DNA from: Betaproteobacteria bacterium
GTDB lineage: Bacteria > Pseudomonadota > Gammaproteobacteria > Burkholderiales > Ga0077523
Assembly: GCA_016713305.1 (NCBI GenBank)
Contig: JADJPK010000031.1
Location: forward strand, 248,001 to 312,000
DNA length: 64,000 bases
Reading direction: 5' to 3'
Shown: positions 23,721-31,996 of the stretch, piece by piece
Position numbering within the stretch: position 1 is the stretch's first letter
Layout: the number at the start of each line of letters is the position of its first letter
The notes under the pieces: generated by a model
What the model was told of the DNA's origin: nothing
Seen by the model: only the letters and a program-made list of their open reading frames with translations
The model's database searches: none
Program-made: the position numbers and the translations under genes

Positions 23721-24205
23721 TCTTCTCCGCCTGCGCCTGCCTGATCGCGGGGACGTGGAGTTCCCGCGCGCTTGCCCAGACGGGCCAGGCGCGCATCACG
23801 GCCGACGTCCCGCCCGGCGTCCACAAGACGCTCCGGCTGCGCAACGTGCCGAAGGACGCCCAGCTGGCGATCGCGGTCCAGGCCTCTTCCCGCATCCTCC
23901 TGTCCCTCATCGGCGAGGAGGACGCCAAGCGCTATCCGGACGTGACGGAGCCGCTGTTCACCGCACCCGTCGAACGCGCCATGTCGTTCTCCGTGACGCT
24001 GCCCAGCGCCGGCAACTACTACGTGGTGTTCGACAACCGCAAGGGTGAAGCGGTCAGCAAGGTGCGGCTGATCGTGCGAGCCGCGCGCTCGCGCGCCGAC
24101 CCCGTGCCGCCGGCACCTCCCGCCGCGGAGCCTCCGGTTTCGCCGCCACCGCCCGCCGACCGCCCGTCGCCGCTGAGACGCAGGACGGAAACGCACGAGA
24201 TGTAG
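23693..24205 (+). CDS. small exported beta-domain protein, GTG start, overlaps the adaptor gene
   Basis: The product is 170 residues. The frame has no usable ATG near its 5' end. The GTG at 23693, preceded by GGCAGG, gives MQDRLRRKVVFSACACLIAG..., a good signal peptide ending at RALA-Q. The mature part is one beta-rich domain (RITADVPPGVHKTLRLRNV to NYYVVFDNRKGEAVSKVRL) followed by a proline-rich tail (VPPAPPAAEPPVSPPPP). The YxVVFDN phrase is reminiscent of GOLD-like or pre-peptidase beta-sandwiches, but no family is assigned. The 28-bp overlap with the adaptor gene implies translational coupling, so it is probably a periplasmic partner of that adaptor. Confidence 0.65.
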   Translation: MQDRLRRKVVFSACACLIAGTWSSRALAQTGQARITADVPPGVHKTLRLRNVPKDAQLAIAVQASSRILLSLIGEEDAKRYPDVTEPLFTAPVERAMSFSVTLPSAGNYYVVFDNRKGEAVSKVRLIVRAARSRADPVPPAPPAAEPPVSPPPPADRPSPLRRRTETHEM

Positions 24206-24237
24206 GACGGAACGGGCGGGATCGCCGCCACCGTCCT
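24204..24237 (+). terminator. hairpin right after the small exported protein gene
   Basis: AGGACGG (24204-24210) pairs with CCGTCCT (24231-24237), with an inner GGCGG/CCGCC stem. It lies directly on the stop codon. There is no downstream T run, so it may be a weak or Rho-assisted terminator. Confidence 0.4.
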
Positions 24238-24359
24238 TCCGCACCGTGACTGCCGTTGCGCGATGGCGAACGGTACGGCGGCGACCCCTGCATGGCGCAT
24301 TGCCGACGCCCGCATCGGCCACGTAGCCCGATGGCGCGGCGTCTCCAGAGGAGGATTCC

Positions 24360-25262
24360 ATGACCGCATATTTCGCAGGCCGGCGACGCGTCGGACGATT
24401 CTTCCAGACGCTCGACTCCGGACGCTCCCGCGTGGACGTCGACATCTACGAACGCTGGGAGGACATCGACGCCAGTACCACGGCGCGATGCGGCGCAGCC
24501 GGCAGTTGCCAGATCGCGAAGTCCGAAGGCCTCAGCGAGAAGAGCGCCTACAACCTGAAAGGCGTCATCGAGAGCACTCTTGGCACCGCCGGAGTACTGA
24601 GTCTCAAGGCGCAAGTGGAGGAAACCATCGGCCGGGAAGTGAACTGGAACCGCGGCGTGACCGTGACCAAGACCTTTCCCTACACCGCGCCCAAGTGCGG
24701 ACGGTTCACCCTGACCATCTACGAACTGACCCGCGAATACGAGATCGCCTATTCGAGGCTCAAGCGCCGGCTGTTCCATCCCGATGTCTGGGAAACCAGG
24801 TGGACGAAGACGCTGCACGAGGCGACCAACCGGCACGACGGCTATCCGGACATCGAGGAGTTCGACGAGGCCTGTGGCTGCCCGGGCGCGAGTCCGCAGT
24901 CCGATGACGGCAGGCTGTCCTTCGACTTCGGCTCGCTGACCTTCCGCTTTCCTTACCGGCTGACGGAAAGCGGATTCGAGGTGCAGATCTTCAAGCAGGT
25001 CGTCGCGTTCGCGTTTGCCACCGGCTACGCAAACGGCATCCGCAGCCTGGACGCGGGCGTGACGATTGACGTTCCGCTCGACGTCATTCCCGAGCCGCTA
25101 CTTTTCCTGGGGGAACTCCAAGGCGAGCGCGCCAATGCGACGGTCACACGATGGTTCGAATCCCTTGCGTCCGCCCTCCCCGTGCCGGATCTCTTGCCGG
25201 CGGCGGCGGAATCGATCCGCATCTCCGGCATGGCGGCACTGCCCGAACCGAAGGGCTCCTGA
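24360..25262 (+). CDS. unrecognised 300-residue protein
   Basis: The ATG at 24360 follows a strong ribosome binding site (AGAGGAGG). The product is predicted soluble, without signal peptide or membrane segments. It has scattered cysteines (CGAAGSC near residue 45, CGCPG near 178) and an amphipathic, mixed alpha/beta composition; phrases such as KTFPYTAPKCGRFTLTIYELTREYEIAYS are beta-strand-like. No family was recognised. It follows the adaptor and small exported gene by about 150 bp beyond a hairpin, so it may be a separate unit. Its C-terminal region ends close to a convergent LysR gene. Confidence 0.7.
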   Translation: MTAYFAGRRRVGRFFQTLDSGRSRVDVDIYERWEDIDASTTARCGAAGSCQIAKSEGLSEKSAYNLKGVIESTLGTAGVLSLKAQVEETIGREVNWNRGVTVTKTFPYTAPKCGRFTLTIYELTREYEIAYSRLKRRLFHPDVWETRWTKTLHEATNRHDGYPDIEEFDEACGCPGASPQSDDGRLSFDFGSLTFRFPYRLTESGFEVQIFKQVVAFAFATGYANGIRSLDAGVTIDVPLDVIPEPLLFLGELQGERANATVTRWFESLASALPVPDLLPAAAESIRISGMAALPEPKGS

Positions 25263-25376
25263 CCGGGGAGAAGCGGTCGGTGATCCGTTCGCTCGCCCGC
25301 TTCGGGCTCTGACCGGGGTACTGGGGAAGTTCTCTGCGCGCCTCCGTCCCTGCGATCCTCGATGCCCCGGCAAACC

Positions 25377-26300
25377 TCAGGGGCCCAGGAAGCGTCCATC
25401 GGCGGCCGCCTGCACCAGGAAGTCCACGAACGCCCGCACGCGCGGCGTGGCGTGGCGATTCTGCGGATAGAGCACCCATAGCGCCGGGCTCTGGACCCGG
25501 TACCCGGCCAGGACCGGTTCGAGCGATCCCCGCCGGATGGCATCGCCCGTGACGTAGCTGGAGATCTGGATGATCCCGCAACCCGCGCACGCCGCTTCGA
25601 CCAGACACTCGGCGTGATCGAAGGTGAGGCGCCCCGACACCGGCACCGGGAACGTCTGCCCATCCCGCTGGAACAACCACTCGCGAAGAACACCGCGGCT
25701 GGGGACCACGAAGCGGGTGCATTCATGGCGGGCGAGATCCTCCGGGACGGCCGGACGACCGTGCGTGCTCAGGTACGCCGGGGAAGCACAGGTCACGAGG
25801 GTCCCTCCGATCAACCGGCGCGCCACGAGACGGGAGTCCGGCGGCTCGCCGAGACGGATGGCGACATCGAAGCCTTCCTCGATCAGGTCCACAAGCCGAT
25901 CGGTGGCACTGGCTTCGATGGTCACCTCCGGATATCGCGCGAGGAACTCCGGGACCAAGCCAGCGACTTGCAGACGGCCCACGGATACCGGCATGGTGAG
26001 CCGCAGGCGGCCCCGGGGCGCAAGGTGTACGGAGCTCAGGGACTGTTCCGCATCCTCCAGGTCCAGCACGATCTGACGACATCGCTCGTAGAACGAGACG
26101 CCCTCCGGCGTGAGGGTGACACTGCGGGAAGTGCGATGAAGCAACCGAACCGCGAACTTCGTCTCGAGCCGGGTCACCGCCTTGCTGACGCCGGAGGGCG
26201 AAATGCCCAGCATCCGTGCTGCGGTCGTGAAACTTCGAGCCTCCGCAGCCCGGACGAAGGCGAGCACACCCGTGAGATTGTCCAGCCCGAGGCCCGCCAT
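25377..26300 (-). CDS. LysR family transcriptional regulator
   Basis: The product is 307 residues from the ATG at 26300, which follows GGAGGG; an in-frame start 21 bp upstream is less well placed. The N-terminal winged helix-turn-helix (FVRAAEARSFTTAARMLGISPSGVSKAVTRLE and so on) is followed by a periplasmic-binding-like effector domain (GRLRLTMPVSVG, DVAIRLGEPPDS). The layout matches the CrgA/DsdC-like subgroup of LysR proteins. It is divergent from an SDR/hydrolase operon and probably controls that operon and itself. The inducer is unknown. Confidence 0.9.
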   Translation of the reverse strand: MAGLGLDNLTGVLAFVRAAEARSFTTAARMLGISPSGVSKAVTRLETKFAVRLLHRTSRSVTLTPEGVSFYERCRQIVLDLEDAEQSLSSVHLAPRGRLRLTMPVSVGRLQVAGLVPEFLARYPEVTIEASATDRLVDLIEEGFDVAIRLGEPPDSRLVARRLIGGTLVTCASPAYLSTHGRPAVPEDLARHECTRFVVPSRGVLREWLFQRDGQTFPVPVSGRLTFDHAECLVEAACAGCGIIQISSYVTGDAIRRGSLEPVLAGYRVQSPALWVLYPQNRHATPRVRAFVDFLVQAAADGRFLGP

Positions 26301-26439
26301 CTGTGACCCTCCGTCACTCAAAGATTGCCAGGAGCCAGGATTATCACGCCAGAGTCATCCTTCTACAGTCCTCCCCACGACGGCACGGGAATGCGCCCGG
26401 ATCCTCCGGGCAAACCCCCGTCTCTCTCGAGGAGAGGAC
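26301..26439. promoter_or_regulatory. LysR/SDR divergent promoter region
   Basis: 139 bp separate the LysR start from the SDR start. LysR proteins normally bind such divergent regions. No clear T-N11-A inverted repeat could be singled out. Ribosome binding sites of both genes lie at its ends (GGAGGG for the regulator, GAGGAGAGG for the SDR). Confidence 0.45.
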
Positions 26440-27198
26440 ATGAACGGATTCGAAGGCAGGGTGGCGTTGGTCACGGGCGCAGGCTCGGGCATCGGCAGGG
26501 CGACGGCAATCGCGTTTGCCCGGGAGGGCACGTCAGTGGTCGTCGCCGGCCGGCGGGAAACGGAAGGAAACGAGACTGTGAGAACGATCGAACAGGCCGG
26601 CGGCGAGGCGATCTTCGTGGCGGCGGACATACGCAGCGAGGCGTCGATCGCCCATCTCGTCGAAAGAGCGTTCGGCTGGAAGGGCCGCCTGGACTTTGCG
26701 TTCAACAACGCAGGCACGGAAGGCCACGGCCGGTTCGTGACGGAAGAGACGGAACAGAACTTCGACGACGTCTTCGGCACGAACGTGAAGGGAACGATGC
26801 TCGCCATGAAACACGAGATCCCGGCGATCCTGAAAAGCGGCGGCGGGGCGATCGTCAACAATTCTTCCATCGTCGGGCACATCGCGTTTCCGGGAGCGGC
26901 GGTCTACTCGGCCAGCAAGCATGCGGTCATCGGTCTGACTCGCTCCGCGGCTCTCGAGCAGGCAAAATCGGGAATCAGGATCAATGTCGTGGCGCCCGGC
27001 GCGGTCAAGACCGACATGATGGATCGCTTCGTCGGCGGCAGCGAAGAGATGGCGGCAGGCTTCGCGGCCATGCATCCGATGGGTCGAGTCGGTGTGCCCG
27101 GGGAGATCGCGCAGACCGTCTTGTTCCTTTGTTCGCCCGGCGCCTCGTTCATCACGGGGCAATCGATTCTCGTGGACGGAGGTTTCACCGCTCAATGA
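26440..27198 (+). CDS. SDR family NAD(P)-dependent oxidoreductase
   Basis: The product is 252 residues, typical for classical short-chain dehydrogenases. The cofactor motif TGAGSGIG is at residues 13-20, NNAG near 88, the catalytic serine in NNSSIVG, and YSASK with the catalytic Tyr and Lys. The C-terminus FITGQSILVDGGFTAQ is canonical. The ATG at 26440 follows GAGGAGAGG. Its stop overlaps the ATG of the next gene (ATGA), so the hydrolase is translationally coupled. The substrate is unknown; context suggests oxidation or reduction of an alcohol or ketone released by, or fed to, the downstream hydrolase. Confidence 0.9.
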   Translation: MNGFEGRVALVTGAGSGIGRATAIAFAREGTSVVVAGRRETEGNETVRTIEQAGGEAIFVAADIRSEASIAHLVERAFGWKGRLDFAFNNAGTEGHGRFVTEETEQNFDDVFGTNVKGTMLAMKHEIPAILKSGGGAIVNNSSIVGHIAFPGAAVYSASKHAVIGLTRSAALEQAKSGIRINVVAPGAVKTDMMDRFVGGSEEMAAGFAAMHPMGRVGVPGEIAQTVLFLCSPGASFITGQSILVDGGFTAQ

Positions 27199-28133
27199 CA
27201 GGCACGCCGGCGGGCCCGCAGAACCTGCCCGATCACATACGCTCCCAATGGCCGTTCACGCCGCGCTTCGCACGCGTGAACGGCTGTCGCATGCACTACG
27301 TGGACGAGGGTGCCGGCGATCCCGTCGTGCTGCTGCACGGCAATCCGACCTGGGGGTTCCTCTACCGGGAATTCATCGGCCCGCTCGTCGCGGCCGGCCA
27401 CCGGGTCATCGTGCCGGACATGATCGGCTTCGGCCTGTCGGAGAAGCCACCCCGGGAGCACGCCCACAGCCTGGATGGCCACATCGCCGATCTCGCGGGG
27501 CTCATGCGGCAACTGGACCTGCGCCGGGCGACGATGGTCTGCCACGACTGGGGCGGGCCTACGGGGCTCGGCGCGGCGCTGTCCAATCCTGAGCGCATCC
27601 GCGCGCTCGTCATCATGAGCACGTGGGCGTGGCCGGCTCCGCCCGCCGAATTCCACACGCGCGTCTTTCCCTGGCGGACGATGCATGCACCGCTGGCTGG
27701 ACCGTACCTGCTCGGACGCCACGCCGCGTTGTGCGGACGCGGCATGTATCTCTCGGTCGTGGATCGAAAGCGATTCCAGTCCCGTGCCCAGGCGGCCTAC
27801 GAGGCCGTGCTGCCCGATCCTGCGGACCGCCTGCTCACCTGGGCCTGGCCGCGCTGGATTCCGCTCGATGAAACGGCCCGGGGGCATGCGCGCTTCCAGT
27901 GGCTCGAGCGAGAACTGTCGCAGAGCCGGTGGCCCGCCATGATCGTCTGGGGAAGAGAGGACGACGTCTTCGATCACGGGACGTTCGCCACCCGCTTCAA
28001 GAAGATGCTGCCGCACGCGGAGGGACCGCACCTTGTAACTGGACGGCATTTCCTGCAGGAAGATTCGGGTCCGGAAATCGCCGCGCTGATCGTATCGTTC
28101 CTGGATCGTGTGAAGAAGGGGGAACGCGCGTGA
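27195..28133 (+). CDS. haloalkane dehalogenase-like alpha/beta hydrolase
   Basis: The product is 312 residues. Diagnostic features are HGNPTW (residues 49-54), the nucleophile elbow CHDWGG with Asp118, a candidate catalytic acid in WGREDDVFD, and His in TGRHFLQED. Asn50 of HGNPTW and the Trp next to the nucleophile are the halide-stabilising pair of class I haloalkane dehalogenases. Related families with the same Asp nucleophile include epoxide and fluoroacetate hydrolases, so the reaction should be taken as haloalkane or epoxide hydrolysis with some doubt. It overlaps the SDR (ATGA) and the next gene (GTGA), forming a tight three-gene operon under the divergent LysR. Confidence 0.8.
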   Translation: MTGTPAGPQNLPDHIRSQWPFTPRFARVNGCRMHYVDEGAGDPVVLLHGNPTWGFLYREFIGPLVAAGHRVIVPDMIGFGLSEKPPREHAHSLDGHIADLAGLMRQLDLRRATMVCHDWGGPTGLGAALSNPERIRALVIMSTWAWPAPPAEFHTRVFPWRTMHAPLAGPYLLGRHAALCGRGMYLSVVDRKRFQSRAQAAYEAVLPDPADRLLTWAWPRWIPLDETARGHARFQWLERELSQSRWPAMIVWGREDDVFDHGTFATRFKKMLPHAEGPHLVTGRHFLQEDSGPEIAALIVSFLDRVKKGERA

Positions 28134-28537
28134 CACCCGCTCCTTTCGTCCGCATCGCGGATTCCCTGCCGCTCGAGGACAAGCGATGCTCGCCCGTGCT
28201 GGTGGAGGACCGGCTGGGCCACTACCCCGAGTTCCGCGAGTTCTTCGCCCGGCAGTTCGATCTCGACCGCACGGGGCTCTCGGCGCCTGGATTCGTCACG
28301 GCCGACGATCGGCACTACATGTTCGTCTTCGTGGGCCGCAGCGGCGAGCCGTTTCCGAGCGGCGTGGAGATCCACGCCGTCGTCGATGCGCTGGAACCGC
28401 TCGACGACACGCTCGTCGACCGCGATCTGTGGGAGATCCTGCGCTGGGTGTTCGAGGGCGTGGGTGCTCCATGGACCGTGGAAGACCTCGACCGCACGGG
28501 CGGCCTCTACCGGATCCCGGCTCTGACAGCGTCATAG
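28130..28537 (+). CDS. conserved hypothetical 135-residue protein
   Basis: The start is GTG at 28130, overlapping the hydrolase stop as GTGA. The product is acidic and soluble, with no signal peptide, and no family was recognised. Phrases such as DDRHYMFVFVGRSGEPFP and DLWEILRWVFEGVGAPW suggest a small alpha/beta domain. It is the last gene of the SDR-hydrolase operon. Good codon usage and coupling make it a real gene. Confidence 0.65.
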   Translation: MTPAPFVRIADSLPLEDKRCSPVLVEDRLGHYPEFREFFARQFDLDRTGLSAPGFVTADDRHYMFVFVGRSGEPFPSGVEIHAVVDALEPLDDTLVDRDLWEILRWVFEGVGAPWTVEDLDRTGGLYRIPALTAS

Positions 28538-28623
28538 GATTCGGGCTCACGGGAAGCCTGCTCGATAGGCTATCCTCCGGCGCGCATCGGCCCACACACG
28601 AACCCATCGCCAAGGAGAGCGCC

Positions 28624-29316
28624 GTGGCCAAGGAAGTCGATCCCGTCAAGACCGCCAGGCAGTTCGAATCGTACGTCCGCAACATCTGGCCCTGGCAGCG
28701 CAAGTTCGTCGGCAGCCGCCTGCATCGGCGATGCACCCAGTGCGGTGCGTCCGAAAGGATGCTGCCGCTGAACGCCTCCGGCATCTGCAGCGAGTGCGAG
28801 CGGATCAACGCCCAGGGGCAGCCGCCGAAACGCGCACGCAATCCCGCCGTGGAGGCAGAACTTGCGCAGATCCTCGCTGCGGCCCAGGGAACGGGAAGCG
28901 GCAGCTACGACGCGCTGCTCATGTTCAGCGGCGGCAAGGACAGCACCTATCTCGCCCAGCGCATGAAGAACGAGCATCCGCGCCTGCGGCTGCTCGCGTG
29001 CACGGTGGACAACAGCTTCATGAGTCCCGTTGCGAAGAGAAACATCGACGAGATCCTTCCCCGGCTCAACATCGATCACGTCTTCATCCGGCCGCGGCGC
29101 GAGTTCTACGTGAAGCTTTTCCGCTACGCAGTCACGCACCTCAATGCCGAAGGCAGTTACGGCACCGTCGATTTCAGCGACGGCGAATTCATGCTCGACT
29201 CGGCGCGCAACCTGGCAGCCGAGAAAGGCATCCCGCTCATCGTCTGCGGGTACTCGCGCTATCAGGTGGAGAACGGATTGGGACTGCAGCACTTCGAGTC
29301 GCCGCGCGAGACCTAA
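28624..29316 (+). CDS. PP-loop (adenine nucleotide alpha hydrolase) enzyme, N-terminal part, ends at an in-frame TAA
   Basis: GTG start at 28624 after AAGGAGAG. A zinc-ribbon-like CxxC...CxxC pair (CTQCG, CSEC) precedes the PP-loop ATP pyrophosphatase motif FSGGKDST (about residue 100). ATPases of this superfamily activate a substrate carbonyl by adenylation in tRNA thiolation, NAD synthesis or sugar amidation. The arrangement resembles N-acetyl-sugar amidotransferase-like proteins. The frame stops at a TAA (29314-29316), but homologous-looking sequence continues in the same frame (GLKLEDMFDADERN). The gene is therefore interrupted: a nonsense change or a compensated pair of indels around 29310-29340. 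Confidence 0.7.
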   Translation: MAKEVDPVKTARQFESYVRNIWPWQRKFVGSRLHRRCTQCGASERMLPLNASGICSECERINAQGQPPKRARNPAVEAELAQILAAAQGTGSGSYDALLMFSGGKDSTYLAQRMKNEHPRLRLLACTVDNSFMSPVAKRNIDEILPRLNIDHVFIRPRREFYVKLFRYAVTHLNAEGSYGTVDFSDGEFMLDSARNLAAEKGIPLIVCGYSRYQVENGLGLQHFESPRET

Positions 29317-29772
29317 CGCCGTCCGCGTACCGACACGGCAGGACTCAAGCTGGAAGACATGTTCGATGCCGACGAGCGCAACCTCTGGTGGCGAGGGCAG
29401 ACACGCGCGGACATCGATGTTCCGCGCCTGCTCTTTCCGCTCTACGCGTGGGATCTGGAGGAAGCGGAGATCAAGCGGCAGGTCGTGGAGTGGGGGCTCA
29501 TCCAGGACCGCAATCAGAGCCCCATCGTCACCAATCACCGGCTCATTCCGTTGCTGGGCGTGGTGGACGTCCACCAGTTCGGTTACAGCAGCTTCGAGAA
29601 GGAGTTCTGCCGCATGATCCGCGAGGGCAAGGCCGAGCGGGAGCCGTGGCAGCATACGTTCGAGTTCCTCGAGTACACGTCGAAAACGGGATTGTTCGTG
29701 AAGCCGCTGGTGCTCGATCTGCTGAAGGAACTGGACCTCACGACCCAGGATGTGGGCGTGAAGTTCGACTGA
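29317..29772 (+). CDS. PP-loop enzyme, C-terminal part after the internal stop
   Basis: This continues the preceding frame after the TAA; the first ATG is at 29359. Phrases such as LLFPLYAWDLEEAEIKRQVVEWGLI, PIVTNHRLIPLLGVVD and FGYSSFEKEFCRMIREGK are typical of the helical C-terminal half of PP-loop amidotransferase-like proteins, so the piece belongs to the gene beginning at 28624. Alone it lacks the ATP-binding motif and would be inactive. Restoring the TAA would give a protein of about 382 residues. Confidence 0.6.
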   Translation, partial: RRPRTDTAGLKLEDMFDADERNLWWRGQTRADIDVPRLLFPLYAWDLEEAEIKRQVVEWGLIQDRNQSPIVTNHRLIPLLGVVDVHQFGYSSFEKEFCRMIREGKAEREPWQHTFEFLEYTSKTGLFVKPLVLDLLKELDLTTQDVGVKFD

Positions 29773-29819
29773 TCGCCCCGACCCGGCGAGTGCTCGCGTG
29801 GATCAGAGGAAGAAATGAG

Positions 29820-30623
29820 ATGAAGGAACGCCCTTCGTCGTTGCCGTCGGCGGATTTGGGCGCGGCCCTGTTCCTCGTGCTGCTCGTGTGTGGTGCGGGT
29901 GCCGTGTCCGCGGCGGAAAGCGGCTGCGGAAGGGACGTGCATTCAGTCCTGAGCCGCAACTTGAAACTGCCCGCCCTCGTGCCCGCCGAAGCGGACGGAA
30001 ACATCGTGGCGGAAGCCTGCAAGCCGTGGCCGGACAACCCGCGGATGACGGTGGCGGCCATCGCCTTCGATTCCGGTGTCCAGTACGAGAAGCAGTTGGT
30101 CGTCGCCCTTGTGGACGCGAGATCCGGAAGAGTGGCGAGCCACCACCGGAACACCGTCGCCGAAGACGCAATCACCGAATTCGGCCCCGCCAGCCTGAGC
30201 ATCGACACCGCCCGATACCGCCTTTCGCCCACTCTCAGGGCAATCGGCTATCGCTTCAGAAGCGCGGCCCAGGGGGCGAGCTGCGGCGAGGCGAACTGGA
30301 ACGACGAGCTCACGCTGCTTGTTCCGGAAGGCGGGACGCTCCGTCCCGTTCTCACCCTGCCCATGTACCAGCAACGTTCGCTGAAAGGATGCCTCAGCGT
30401 GCAGTCACAGGGCGCGGTATGGCAGGACGCCGCCTTGACGCTCGGTATGGAAAAGTCGATATCGAACGGCTACCACGACATCAGGCTGTCGGCGTCCGTG
30501 ACCACAACGGCCAATGGCGATCCTGCCGGTCCGTCGCCCGCCTCGATCGAGCATCACGTCTTCCGGTACGACGGCAGGATGTACCGGCCGGAGACGGACA
30601 AGCCCTGGTGGGCAGGGTTCTGA
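29820..30623 (+). CDS. exported hypothetical protein
   Basis: The product is 267 residues from the ATG at 29820 (AGAGGAAG upstream). The signal peptide has its hydrophobic core LGAALFLVLLVCGAGAVSA and cleavage before AES. The mature protein has four cysteines that could form disulphides (SGCGRD, EACKP, ASCGEAN, KGCLS) and a beta-rich composition, ending MYRPETDKPWWAGF. No family is recognised. A periplasmic location is inferred. It is convergent with the Old Yellow Enzyme gene, with a hairpin between them. Confidence 0.75.
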   Translation: MKERPSSLPSADLGAALFLVLLVCGAGAVSAAESGCGRDVHSVLSRNLKLPALVPAEADGNIVAEACKPWPDNPRMTVAAIAFDSGVQYEKQLVVALVDARSGRVASHHRNTVAEDAITEFGPASLSIDTARYRLSPTLRAIGYRFRSAAQGASCGEANWNDELTLLVPEGGTLRPVLTLPMYQQRSLKGCLSVQSQGAVWQDAALTLGMEKSISNGYHDIRLSASVTTTANGDPAGPSPASIEHHVFRYDGRMYRPETDKPWWAGF

Positions 30624-30641
30624 CCCACAATCGCCCGCAAA

Positions 30642-30668
30642 GCCGCTCCGGAGCGAGTCCGAAGCGGC
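30642..30668. terminator. hairpin between convergent genes
   Basis: GCCGCT and CGGA pair with TCCG and AGCGGC around a GCGAG loop, with one mismatch. It lies 19 bp after the exported protein gene and 40 bp after the stop of the convergent OYE gene. There is no T run, so function as a bidirectional terminator is tentative. Confidence 0.35.
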
Positions 30669-30708
30669 CCTGCAGCCCGGGCGGACAGGGATGCAGACCG
30701 CCGAAGGG

Positions 30709-31830
30709 TCAGCCCGCCGCTGCGGCGCTCATCGTCGCGTAGTCGAGATAGCCCTCCGGCCCCCTCGAATAGAAGGTCGCCCGGTTGTACGGTGTGAGCG
30801 ATGCCCCCACCCTGAGACGCTCCGGCAGATCGGGGTTGGAGATGAACAGGCGGCCGAACGCGATGGCATCGGCATCTCCGTCGGCGATCATTGCGTTGGC
30901 ACCCTCTGCGCGGAAGTTTCCGGCCGCGATGAGGCGGCCGTGCCACATCGGCCGGAACAGCCGCGCCGCCGAGGGCACATTCTGGTGGTCCACTTCTCTC
31001 TGCCCCGCCCCGCCCGCGCGCGGTTCGATGAGATGCAGGTACGACAGCCCGAACGCGTCGAGCTGGCGAATCAGGTGCGAATAGAGCGGCATGGGGTCAG
31101 CCTCGCCGCTGTCGTTGGCGATCCCGTAAGGAGAAAGCCGGATGCCCACGCGCGAGGCGCCCCACACCTGGCTGATCGCCTGCACGACGTCCAGCACCAC
31201 CCGGCAGCGGTTCTCGATGGATCCCCCGTAGATGTCGGTGCGCTGGTTCGTGCGCGACTGCAGGAACTGCTCGAGAAGATAGCCGTTGGCCGCGTGGATC
31301 TCCACGCCGTCGAATCCGGCCGCCTTGGCATTGCGGGCGGCCTGCGCATAGCGGTCCACGAGCGCGGGAATCTCGGCCGTCTCCAGCGCGCGCGGAGTGG
31401 GAAACGGTTCCTTCGTGAAATCCGCCGTGGTCGCTTCTCCGGCCGCGGCGATCGCGGACGGCGCGATCGGCAATGCGCCCCCGGGTTGGTGCGACGGATG
31501 GGACAGACGTCCCATGTGCCACAGCTGCAGGTAGGCGACCCCGCCCTTCGCGTGGATCGCGTCGCTCACCAGCTTCCATCCGGCGATCTGCTCGGCCGAG
31601 TGGATTCCCGGCGTGCAGGGGATACCCTTGCCGTCCGGGGAAATCTGCGAGGCCTCGCAGATGATGAAACCGCCTGCCGTGGCCCGCTGCCCGTAGTACT
31701 GCGCCATCATGGCGTTGGCCGCATTGCTGGCAGCATCGGCGCGCATGCGCGTGAGCGGCGGCATTACGACACGGTGGGAAAGCTGAAGACCGCCGAGTGT
31801 CAGCGGCGTGAAGAGGTTGTGAGTGGTCAT
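30709..31830 (-). CDS. nemA: Old Yellow Enzyme family alkene reductase (NemA-like)
   Basis: The product is 373 residues from the ATG at 31830, the usual length. FMN-dependent TIM barrel features: NLFTPLTLGGLQLSHRVVMPPLTR at the N-terminus, YYGQRATAGGFIICEAS, LWHMGRLSHPS with the residues that contact flavin and substrate, FDGVEIHAANGYLLEQFLQ, YGGSIENRCR, and AIAFGRLFISNPDLPERL. These enzymes use NAD(P)H to reduce activated C=C bonds, N-ethylmaleimide, nitrate esters or nitroaromatics. An in-frame start 45 bp upstream adds an unusual N-terminus. The neighbouring GST gene is co-directional upstream with about 165 bp between, hinting at a shared electrophile-defence role. Confidence 0.9.
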   Translation of the reverse strand: MTTHNLFTPLTLGGLQLSHRVVMPPLTRMRADAASNAANAMMAQYYGQRATAGGFIICEASQISPDGKGIPCTPGIHSAEQIAGWKLVSDAIHAKGGVAYLQLWHMGRLSHPSHQPGGALPIAPSAIAAAGEATTADFTKEPFPTPRALETAEIPALVDRYAQAARNAKAAGFDGVEIHAANGYLLEQFLQSRTNQRTDIYGGSIENRCRVVLDVVQAISQVWGASRVGIRLSPYGIANDSGEADPMPLYSHLIRQLDAFGLSYLHLIEPRAGGAGQREVDHQNVPSAARLFRPMWHGRLIAAGNFRAEGANAMIADGDADAIAFGRLFISNPDLPERLRVGASLTPYNRATFYSRGPEGYLDYATMSAAAAG

Positions 31831-31996
31831 GGAATGCGGGAGTCCCTGGAGATCGATGAACGCGTCCGGATCCACCGGACGCGCATGGTCGGCCGGGCAT
31901 TATCTCCGCTTCGACCTATCGCGCGAAGCCTCGCGTGGCATTTCTCGGACAGGGTCCTGCCGATCCAGTACCGGTCCGCTCATTCCCTCGCCGCCA

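Noticed and set aside
25145..25165. GGTTCGAATCCC, resembling a tRNA T-loop
   Set aside because: It lies inside the 300-residue coding frame. No matching acceptor, D or anticodon stems surround it.
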